A DNA stretch of 64,000 nucleotides from Pseudomonas migulae (GTDB lineage: Bacteria; Pseudomonadota; Gammaproteobacteria; Pseudomonadales; Pseudomonadaceae). Under the pieces are notes generated by a model. It made no database searches, was not told the DNA's origin, and saw nothing but the letters and a program-made list of their open reading frames with translations. Shown piece after piece: positions 8,373 to 14,936 of this stretch (position 1 is its first letter; every line of letters starts with the position of its first letter). The position numbers and the translations under genes were made by a program. The DNA lies in contig NZ_JALJWR010000001.1 of assembly GCF_024169315.1 (NCBI RefSeq), positions 6,374,501 to 6,438,500 on the forward strand. Direction: 5' to 3'.

Positions 8373-8386
8373 TTGACCATGATCAA
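8373..8386. promoter_or_regulatory. Anr/FNR box upstream of the universal stress gene
   Basis: TTGACCATGATCAA matches the Anr/FNR consensus TTGAY-N4-RTCAA at every defined base. The centre lies about 112 bases upstream of the ATG at 8267, so a start site about 41 bases downstream of the box would leave a leader of about 70 bases. Universal stress genes of Pseudomonas are known Anr targets. The DUF488 gene on the other side also reads on the minus strand towards it and is not likely to be the target. Confidence 0.75.
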
Positions 8387-8430
8387 CGTCCCGTCCGTCA
8401 GGTGGACGCAATGGCGATTACTCGATCAAA

Positions 8431-8519
8431 TGTGGGAGCGGGCTTGCTCGCGAAAGCGGAGTGTCAGTCGCAATCTGCATGACTGACACACCGCTTTCGC
8501 GAGCAAGCCCGCTCCCACA
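8431..8519. repeat. REPIN
   Basis: Inverted pair of REP elements (GTGGGAGCGGGCTTGCTCGCGAAAGC and its mirror), immediately after the 3' end of the DUF488 gene and upstream of the Anr box. Confidence 0.9.
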
Positions 8520-8544
8520 ATGGGATTTTGGGTGTTCGCGCGGC

Positions 8545-8931
8545 CTATACCACTTTGGCGCCGCGTGCCGTCAGCAGTTCGCGTAATACGGAGCGATGGC
8601 AGTGCGCTTCAACCTCGCAATAGCACCCGACGGCCATCGAGGTCTGATGGGAGAGGGCCGCCAACAAATCGAGCAGCTGGCTGGCGGCAGGATGATTCAT
8701 CTCGGCCTTGAACTTGCGCCGAAAAACCTCCCAGGCTTTTTCGTCCTCCGCGGCTTTTGCTTCTGCAACCAGCTCTGCGCTGGGCGATAGCAGCGGCTGC
8801 CACACATCATAAAAATCCCGGCTGGCAAACTCGGCTTTCGACACGCCGCGAGGCGGCCGGCGCACCGTGCCTACCCGCAGGCCTTCATCGGACAGGCGGG
8901 GTGAACCGAGTCGTACAATATGAATGGGCAT
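8545..8931 (-). CDS. DUF488 family protein
   Basis: A 128-residue protein with DUF488 features: start MPIHIVRLGSPRLSDEGLRVGTVRRPPRGV, a central FYDVWQPLLSPS and the Cys/His-rich CYCEVEAHCHRSVL near the end, which carries the conserved CxC...CHR motif of the family. The family is widespread and of unknown biochemical role; the conserved Cys/His/Arg suggest a metal or nucleic-acid function. The gene lies just downstream of pcs in the same direction (six bases between stop and start) and is probably in the same transcript. Confidence 0.85.
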   Translation of the reverse strand: MPIHIVRLGSPRLSDEGLRVGTVRRPPRGVSKAEFASRDFYDVWQPLLSPSAELVAEAKAAEDEKAWEVFRRKFKAEMNHPAASQLLDLLAALSHQTSMAVGCYCEVEAHCHRSVLRELLTARGAKVV

Positions 8932-8937
8932 GGCGAC

Positions 8938-9660
8938 TTACCGGTGCCGCGACCCGTCAAACCATTCCATCGCCGTACGCCAGATGCAGATCCCCAGGAA
9001 GTAAGCCGACATCAGCAGCCAAAGCCCCATGACCATCGGGTTGATCACCGGGTGGTTGATCACCAGCGACAGGCTGCACAGCAACCAGATGGCGGTCACG
9101 GCAATGTTGATCGGCATGAACTTGCGCACGCGGAACGGGTGCAGGAACTTCATCCGCGTCACGGTCAGCAATGCCAGGCCGATGACGGTGAGCAGGGTGA
9201 TCCATGGCGACGGGGCGATGATGTACAGGCACAGCGCAACGACGTTCCATGCGGCGGGGAAGCCCTGGAAGTAGTTGTCCTTGCTTTTCATGTTGACGTT
9301 GCAGAAGCAAAACAGCGACGAGACCAGGATCAGCGACACGGTCAGCAGCAGCGTGTAGTCCGGCAATGGAATGTAGCGATAGATGAACAGTGCCGGGATG
9401 AACACATACGTCAGGTAATCGATGACCAGATCGAGGATCGAGCCGTCGAAACTCGGCAGTACCGACTGGACATTGACCTTGCGCGCCAAGGCACCATCCA
9501 GCCCGTCGACGATCAGGGCGACGCCCAGCCACAGCAGGCAGTTGGTGGGCTGGTTTTCCAGCAGGGCGAGGGTCGCGAGGAAGGCAGTGACCACGCCTGT
9601 AGCGGTAAAACCATGGGCACCCCATGCTTTGAGCCTGGCGATGTGTAGAGTCGAAATCAC
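8938..9660 (-). CDS. pcs: Phosphatidylcholine synthase (CDP-diacylglycerol-choline O-phosphatidyltransferase)
   Basis: A 240-residue inner-membrane enzyme that condenses CDP-diacylglycerol with free choline to phosphatidylcholine. The CDP-alcohol transferase motif is complete: VDGLDGALARKVNV, then DGSILDLVIDYLTY, which gives DxxDGxxAR and GxxxDxxxD. About seven hydrophobic segments follow. The start is taken at GTG 9660 (MISTLHIARLKAWGAHGF) with CTGGAG nine bases ahead. An in-frame ATG lies 30 bases further upstream, and the frame stays open far beyond, through repeat DNA that is not coding. Expression of Pcs depends on external choline, which suits a host- or plant-associated organism. DUF488 follows directly downstream. 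Confidence 0.93.
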   Translation of the reverse strand: MISTLHIARLKAWGAHGFTATGVVTAFLATLALLENQPTNCLLWLGVALIVDGLDGALARKVNVQSVLPSFDGSILDLVIDYLTYVFIPALFIYRYIPLPDYTLLLTVSLILVSSLFCFCNVNMKSKDNYFQGFPAAWNVVALCLYIIAPSPWITLLTVIGLALLTVTRMKFLHPFRVRKFMPINIAVTAIWLLCSLSLVINHPVINPMVMGLWLLMSAYFLGICIWRTAMEWFDGSRHR

Positions 9661-9920
9661 GGGGGCGTTCTCCAGAAAGTGAAGCAAGCCAGTCATCACC
9701 CTCGTTGATCGAGGGCGGCGGCAAACCTGGTCGGGTTGCAGGTATCGACCGGAAATCCGGGAATAAGGTTCACCGTCTGTAAATCTTAGCTGGGTCGCCA
9801 AAAAATACTGCGGATTAATCCTGATGTTGTTCACTTGAAGTTCTTGAGTGGGGTTGAAGTCCTTGACTAAGGGGGAACGTCCCCGTCGGACTGCGCTGCC
9901 AGCCATCTCGGGTGTGGTTG

Positions 9921-10190
9921 ACCTGGTCTTGCGGATGTACCCGGAACCCCTGTGGGAGCGGGCTTGCCCGCGAAGACGGCCTGACAGACGACCTGTTCTC
10001 GCGGATGTACCCGAAACCCTGTGGGAGCTGGCTTGCCAGCGAAGACGGCCTGACAGACGACCTGTTCTGGTGGATGTACCCGAAACCCTGTGGGAGCGGG
10101 CTTGCCCGCGAAGACGGCCTGACAGACGACCTGTTCTGGCGGATGTACCCGAATCCCTGTGGGAGCTGGCTTGCCAGCGATAGCGGTGTG
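9921..10190 (+). repeat. Head-to-tail tandem array of REP-containing 69-bp units
   Basis: The REP head TGTGGGAGC starts at 9951, 10020, 10089 and 10158, an exact 69-base period. Each unit carries a REP hairpin and a linker with GACGGCCTGACAGACGACC and GCGGATGTACCCGAA. Hairpins alternate between GCGGGCTTGCCCGC (units 1 and 3) and GCTGGCTTGCCAGC (units 2 and 4), so the stem is preserved by paired changes. The direct orientation differs from the inverted REPINs elsewhere in the window. Confidence 0.9.
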
Positions 10191-10209
10191 TCAGGTGGTG
10201 GGGTTTTGA

Positions 10210-10986
10210 GGGTGTACATATCCATTCCTGCGGTCGCGGCTGATATTGGTTCCGCCCTGACGGCGGGTCACTTTGGAAAAGCGCCAAAGTAACCAAAACG
10301 CTTTGGCCCCTGACGTACGGTGGCTCGCCTGGGCTCGCCATTCCCTCACTCCGGTCCTGCTCCGTGGGCCCGCCGCCATCGGCCATCCATGGCCGGGGGC
10401 GGCTAACCCGGCATCCATGCCGGGTTGCCCACTGCGCAGAACCTGCGCTCAGCCTTCCGACGGGGCAGATCAAGATCAAAAACAAAGCGAGGCGGCCTGA
10501 TAGCCGGCCTGAAGTTCGTCAGGATCATCGGGGGTGAACACCGATGTAACGTCCCCCAGCAAAACCCTGTGGGAGCTGGCTTGCCAGCGATTGACGCCCA
10601 GACACTGTGGTCATTCAGACAGTCAGGCGTCATCGTTAACGACCATCGCTGGCAAGCCAGCTCCCACAGGGGAATGCGCACACTTAAGAGCCAGGTCGGC
10701 CCGAAGGCCGCCTCGCGGTGCTGTTGCGGTGGTCGCCCCCTCGTGAGGCCGAGTGGAGGTTCTGCGCAGTGGGCAACCCGGCATGGATGCCGGGTTAGCC
10801 GCCCCCGGCCATGGATGGCCGATGGCGGCGGGCCCACGGAGCAGGACCGGAAGGAGGGCATGGCGAGCCTTAGCGAGCCACCGAACGAAAGGGGCAAAAG
10901 CGCTTGGTTACTTGGCGCTTTTCCAAGTAACCCGCTGTAAGAGCGGAACCAATAGCCGCCGTTACCGAAAAAATGGATATACACCC
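10210..10986. repeat. Composite element: about 257-bp imperfect inverted repeats flanking a REPIN
   Basis: The left arm (about 10210-10466) and right arm (about 10731-10986) are reverse complements with scattered mismatches. Shared blocks include GGTTCCGC, GGAAAAGCGCCAA, GGTCCTGCTCCGTGGGCCCG, GCCATCGGCCATCCATGGCC and GGCATCCATGCCGGGTTGCC. The spacer of about 265 bases holds another REPIN, so palindromes are nested. The arms match, from memory, a repeat family common in P. fluorescens genomes that gives rise to false ORFs. No transposase is present. Confidence 0.85.
10568..10668. repeat. REPIN inside the composite inverted repeat
   Basis: TGTGGGAGCTGGCTTGCCAGCGAT on the left and its reverse complement ending CTCCCACA on the right, near the centre of the larger inverted repeat. 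Confidence 0.9.
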
Positions 10987-11110
10987 GAACACCCGAACAC
11001 CCAAACACCTCCCGTATTAAAAAAAGGCAACCGCGAAGTCAGCCAAACGGTGCTGGCGCAATACCCTGCGAGGACTATCGTTGCCAGACTCAACCCATGA
11101 GGACGTCGTC

Positions 11111-11827
11111 ATGAACACCAGCGATTTGCTCGAACAACTCCTGCGAGCCGGCCAGGGCTCAATGACACAGCAAGGTGCCGGCGTACCCAGCCAGGGCGGC
11201 ATGGGTGGCGGTCTTGGCGGATTGCTCGGCGGCCTGCTGGGCGGCGGTGCCGGTGCCAACAGCGGCTTGGGCGGTTTGCTGGGAGGATTGCTCGGCGGTG
11301 GCTCAGCCATGGGCGGCTCGACCCAGCGACGCCCGGGTGGCGGCACCAACTACGCGGCGCTGGCCTCCCTCGGCATGATGGCTTTTCAAGCGTATCAGGC
11401 CTGGCAACGCAGCCAGGCAGCCGCGCCGCAACAGGCACCGCGCACCGTGGACCTGCTATCCGGCCCGGAAGTCGAAGATCACAGCCACGCCGTCCTTCGA
11501 GCATTAATAGCAGCGGCAAAGGCCGACGGCCGAATCGATGACGCCGAAAAACACATGATCAGCACCGAAATCGGCCGCCACACCGATGACCCGGAACTCC
11601 AGCAATGGCTGGACGATGAAGTCGCCCGCCCGCTCGATGCCGCCGATGTGGCGCAGTCGGCGACGGATCCTGCGATAGCCGCGGAAATGTACCTGGCCAG
11701 CGTGATGCTGGTGGACGATCAGCAAGACGCCGAACGCAGCTACCTCGATGAACTGGCGGCGGCGTTGCAGATTGATCCGGATTTGCAGGTCCACCTGGAA
11801 CAGCAGGCCAAGGGCGGCACGGCCTGA
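11111..11827 (+). CDS. DUF533/TerB-like tellurite-resistance family protein
   Basis: A 238-residue protein. An N-terminal helix (NTSDLLEQLLRAGQ) is followed by a long Gly-rich stretch at about 25-80 (repeated GGLGGLLGGLLGGG), a hydrophobic helix (LASLGMMAFQAYQAWQ) and a C-terminal TerB-like helical domain from about 125. The latter has AVLRALIAAAKADGRIDDAEKHMI, with the acidic DGRIDDAE loop typical of TerB. The family (YebE-like) is membrane-associated and of unclear role, linked to envelope stress. Start ATG 11111 has GAGG seven bases ahead; an upstream ATG at 11081 lacks one. A hairpin-forming REP pair after the stop separates it from the convergent cupin gene. Confidence 0.85.
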   Translation: MNTSDLLEQLLRAGQGSMTQQGAGVPSQGGMGGGLGGLLGGLLGGGAGANSGLGGLLGGLLGGGSAMGGSTQRRPGGGTNYAALASLGMMAFQAYQAWQRSQAAAPQQAPRTVDLLSGPEVEDHSHAVLRALIAAAKADGRIDDAEKHMISTEIGRHTDDPELQQWLDDEVARPLDAADVAQSATDPAIAAEMYLASVMLVDDQQDAERSYLDELAAALQIDPDLQVHLEQQAKGGTA

Positions 11828-11837
11828 CCTGCTTTTC

Positions 11838-11904
11838 GTAGGAGCCAGGCTTGCCGGCGAAAGCGCATGTCAGCACGCCTTCGCCGGCAAGCCTGGCTCC
11901 TACA
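11838..11904. repeat. REP inverted pair (GTAGGAGC type), probable bidirectional terminator
   Basis: GTAGGAGCCAGGCTTGCCGGCGAA is mirrored by TTCGCCGGCAAGCCTGGCTCCTAC with an 18-base loop. It lies between two convergent genes, where such a strong hairpin could end both transcripts. Confidence 0.85.
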
Positions 11905-11914
11905 GGTGGGGCGG

Positions 11915-12352
11915 TCATTTCGGCAGCAAAAACGTCACCCCATGCGCTTCGGCAACCTCCAGTATTTGCGGCAAATCCTCCGGCACCCTGAGCCGGTCCA
12001 TTGCCGCAAAGAACTGGCCGCCCCGTGGGTCAGACACCACACCGATCATCTTCGCCGTGGCGCTGATGTTCTTGTAGGCATGGATGGACCCGGCGGGTAT
12101 GTGTACGTAACCGCCCGCCGAGACGGTGGTGGAGGTGCCCTCGACCGTGACTTGCACCTGCCCGTCAATCACGTAGAACGCCTCATCCCAGGGATGAAAG
12201 TGCGGTGGCGGGCCGCCTCCCTGCACGCCTTCCTGAAGGTGCACCTCAAAGGGTTTGCTCAGATCACCGCCCGCGAGAATCGTGATCGCCTCACCCACGA
12301 CATTGACCGGTCTGGGGGTTTCTCCAGACCCGATGACGTGAACCGTTCGCAT
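11915..12352 (-). CDS. Cupin-domain protein
   Basis: A 145-residue single-domain cupin. Motif 1 is GGGPPPHFHPWDEAFYVIDGQV (about 50-71), with two His and a Glu as likely metal ligands; motif 2 is VHIPAGSIHAYKNIS (about 88-102), with one His. It is probably a small metal-binding enzyme or binding protein, with no substrate evident. ATG 12352 has GGAGAGCAATC before it. It is separate from its neighbours: convergent with the DUF533 gene and divergent from the diiron oxidase operon. Confidence 0.85.
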   Translation of the reverse strand: MRTVHVIGSGETPRPVNVVGEAITILAGGDLSKPFEVHLQEGVQGGGPPPHFHPWDEAFYVIDGQVQVTVEGTSTTVSAGGYVHIPAGSIHAYKNISATAKMIGVVSDPRGGQFFAAMDRLRVPEDLPQILEVAEAHGVTFLLPK

Positions 12353-12547
12353 GATTGCTCTCCTGGGGATGAGTCCACACCCGGTTGAGTATATTCACTC
12401 GAGCCCGCGTCGGGTGCGGCGGCGCAAGGCCGTCTGTCAGCGCAATTTCAACCCTGATTGAATTTTTCTCCGGGCAAATCGCTCTGCTGATGTAGAGACG
12501 TGTTGATTCAGCGTCCTGCCACTGGCCACAGACCGAGAGATGCGCCC

Positions 12548-13930
12548 ATGACTGCCTTGACACGACTTGAAGACAAGCCTGCCCACGAGCACGCCATCCC
12601 GACTGCCGGCAGCCTGAAGCAGTGCTATGAACAACTGCTGCTGGGCGACGATGCCGGGCAACGCCGCGCCCTCGGCAAAGCGTTCCTGCAAGCGCAATTG
12701 CAACGGGCAACGGACCTGCCGGAAGAGATGCCGGAGGAGGTGTCGGCGCTGCAATCTTTCGTCGAGCAACACAGCACCGATGTCGCGCGCCAATACGCTG
12801 ACTACCTGAGCGCCCGCAAGGAAGGCGGGCCGCGCCAGTTCTTCAGCAACAAGGCGCATGCGCTGTTTTTCCTGCAAGCCGTCAGCCCGACCAAACTGGT
12901 TGACGGCGCCTGGCTGTACGGCCTGTTGCAGCACTGGCGTGACCCGCGTTTCGAAGGGTTGATCTGCACCTATCTGGAAGAGCTGGGCGACGGCAACCCG
13001 GCGCAGAATCATGTGGTGATCTACCGCAAACTCCTGGGCGAACTCGGTTTGCAGGACACCGGGGTCATCGCCGACGAGCATTACCTGCAAGGCGCGATTC
13101 AGTTGGCGCTGGGCGAATGCGCCGACGACTTTTTGCCAGAGGTGATCGGCTACAACCTCGGCTACGAACAACTGCCGCTGCACTTGCTGATCAGCGCCTA
13201 CGAGCTAAGCGAACTGGGCATCGATCCGTATTACTTCACCCTGCACGTCACCATCGACAACGCCAGCACCGGGCACGCGCAAAAAGCCGTGCAATCGGTG
13301 TTGCAACTGCTGCCGATCGAAGGCGATCGCGAGGACTTTTTGCGCAGGGTCGCGCTGGGCTATCGGCTCAATGACCTGGGGCAGGGCAGTCGCGCGATCA
13401 TCGAGTCTTTCGACCTGTACGCTGAAGTGTTGAACATGCTGGAACGCAAGCGCCCGTTCGGCCAGCACATGCATTCCGACTACTGCCGGTTCGAGGGCAA
13501 AACGGTCAATCAATGGCTGTCATCTCCGGAGCAGCTGCCAGGTTTTCTCGCTGCCATGGAAAACAAAGGCTGGATCAAGCGTCATCAGAATCCGCAGGAA
13601 AGCCGCTTCTGGCAATTGATCGAGGGTGACGGCGCGGCCATGTTCGGTGTGTTCAGCCCTTATGAAAAGCAACTGTTGCACGACTGGATTTCGGGTGACT
13701 GGACAGCGGAGCGTTCAACTCCCGCGGTTCGCCGCGAAAGCAGTGGCGCGGTCGAACCGACGTTGGCCGCCGACCCGGATATCCAGAGCCTGCAAACCGC
13801 GCTGGAAGGATTGCCCGCCGCCGAACAGATGTCGGTGTTGATTCCCTGGCTGTCTGCCCATCGACATGCCCATCCTGCCGGCCTGATGGCCACGCGGCGA
13901 TTCATCGAACTCAAATCCAGCCTTCGCTAG
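12548..13930 (+). CDS. Iron-containing redox enzyme (haem-oxygenase-like diiron oxidase family)
   Basis: A 460-residue protein whose middle part carries the ligand pattern of haem-oxygenase-like diiron oxidases/oxygenases. E144-E145 stand in YLEELGDGNPAQNH with H155, and H233, D237 and H243 lie in HVTIDNASTGH, fitting the E...H and HxxxDxxxxxH motifs. The family includes UndA and SznF-type enzymes that use O2 on small molecules. The long C-terminal part (about 290-460) is not recognised. ATG 12548 is preferred over an in-frame ATG at 12500 because the conserved part starts there. The next gene, a methyltransferase, starts ten bases after the stop, and ligD follows that. A small-molecule or modified-residue product seems possible but is not shown. 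Confidence 0.82.
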   Translation: MTALTRLEDKPAHEHAIPTAGSLKQCYEQLLLGDDAGQRRALGKAFLQAQLQRATDLPEEMPEEVSALQSFVEQHSTDVARQYADYLSARKEGGPRQFFSNKAHALFFLQAVSPTKLVDGAWLYGLLQHWRDPRFEGLICTYLEELGDGNPAQNHVVIYRKLLGELGLQDTGVIADEHYLQGAIQLALGECADDFLPEVIGYNLGYEQLPLHLLISAYELSELGIDPYYFTLHVTIDNASTGHAQKAVQSVLQLLPIEGDREDFLRRVALGYRLNDLGQGSRAIIESFDLYAEVLNMLERKRPFGQHMHSDYCRFEGKTVNQWLSSPEQLPGFLAAMENKGWIKRHQNPQESRFWQLIEGDGAAMFGVFSPYEKQLLHDWISGDWTAERSTPAVRRESSGAVEPTLAADPDIQSLQTALEGLPAAEQMSVLIPWLSAHRHAHPAGLMATRRFIELKSSLR

Positions 13931-13940
13931 GGAGCACGGC

Positions 13941-14933
13941 ATGAATCAGGAAGAACAACTGGGTGCTGCGGACCTGGCCTTGCTGCAATTAGGACGCCGT
14001 TTGCAGGCGGACGGTTATCGCTTTATCACGCCGACGCCGCTGACCCATCAGCGGGTCAACGACCGCGCGTTCGGTCAGAGTGCCCGAACCCTGCGCGAGG
14101 TGTTCGGTTGGTCGCGATCGTTCGAACCGGGTCTGTTATCAGCGGACGAACAGCGGCAATTGCAGCAGGCCGGCGTTCTCGAAGAGAGCAATGGCCGGCT
14201 GAAAAGCCACATACGCTGGTCCAGTCTCGATGACCTGTTGTTCGTGCATTCCGGATTCCCCACGGACGCGGCCGACGCGGTGTTCTTTGGTCCGGACACC
14301 TACCGCTTTGCCCAGTTGCTTCACACCCATCTGCAACAGAGTTTCGCGCCGGTCAGACGCGCCGTGGACATCGGCTGCGGGGCGGGTGTCGGCGCAATCG
14401 TGATTGCTCGCGCACGTCGTGAAGCCGAGGTGCTGGCAGTCGACATCAACCCGGCGGCGCTACGCCTGACGGCTGTGAACGCCGCGCTCGCGGAAGTGGC
14501 CAACGTCAGCGTCGAAGCCAGTGATGTGCTGCAGGATGTCGACGGTACATTCGATCTGATCGTCGCCAATCCGCCCTACATGGCTGACCCGGCGGAGCGT
14601 GCCTATCGCCACGGCGGCGGGGCGTACGGCGCGCAATTGTCGGTGCGCATCGTCGAGCAGGCACTGAACCGACTGACCGCTGGCGGTTCGCTGGTGTTGT
14701 ACACGGGAGTGGCGATGATCGATGGCTGCGACCCGTTTCTGGACGCGTTGGCGCCGTACCTGGATTCGGCGCGGTTCGGCTGGACCTATCGCGAGATCGA
14801 TCCGGACGTATTCGGTGAAGAACTGTTGATGCCCGGCTACCAAAGGGTGGAGCGGATTGCGGTGGTCGCGCTGATCGTTACGCGGCTCGATCCCGGCATC
14901 GGGGGCAGCGTTGAATCAGCCGCAGGTGAGTGA
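13941..14933 (+). CDS. PrmC/HemK-like SAM-dependent methyltransferase
   Basis: A 330-residue methyltransferase. A helical N-terminal domain (about 1-130) precedes a Rossmann domain with motif I VDIGCGAGVGAIVIARA (about 140-156), an acidic strand-2 end AVDINPAALRLTAVN and the motif NPPYMAD (about 213-219). The NPPY motif marks enzymes that methylate planar nitrogen groups such as glutamine side chains or bases. It is longer than PrmC and has an unrelated N-terminus, so a different substrate is likely. The ribosome-binding site GGAGCACGGC precedes ATG 13941. It lies between the diiron oxidase gene and ligD, only three bases from the latter's start. Confidence 0.85.
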   Translation: MNQEEQLGAADLALLQLGRRLQADGYRFITPTPLTHQRVNDRAFGQSARTLREVFGWSRSFEPGLLSADEQRQLQQAGVLEESNGRLKSHIRWSSLDDLLFVHSGFPTDAADAVFFGPDTYRFAQLLHTHLQQSFAPVRRAVDIGCGAGVGAIVIARARREAEVLAVDINPAALRLTAVNAALAEVANVSVEASDVLQDVDGTFDLIVANPPYMADPAERAYRHGGGAYGAQLSVRIVEQALNRLTAGGSLVLYTGVAMIDGCDPFLDALAPYLDSARFGWTYREIDPDVFGEELLMPGYQRVERIAVVALIVTRLDPGIGGSVESAAGE

Positions 14934-14936
14934 GCC

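Larger units (their letters stand above)
9661..11110. other. 1.45-kb non-coding repeat island
   Basis: No credible gene was found between pcs and the DUF533 gene. The first about 260 bases are unique sequence upstream of pcs, probably its promoter. Then come a 69-bp tandem array (9921-10190), a long inverted-repeat element (10210-10986) with a REPIN in its middle, and an 8-base ACACCCGA repeat at 10981-11006. Frames of 70-515 codons in this stretch lie in repeat DNA, and similar frames recur as false genes in Pseudomonas annotations. Confidence 0.8.

Noticed and set aside
9921..10190. Tandem 69-bp repeats as a possible CRISPR array
   Set aside because: Spacers are not unique: the entire unit is repeated, and the repeat is a REP hairpin. 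No cas genes are near.
10403..11008. Open frames of 75-201 codons in the repeat island
   Set aside because: They lie within inverted-repeat DNA. I recognise similar translations (for example GLAAPGHGWPMAAGP) as recurrent false genes in Pseudomonas.
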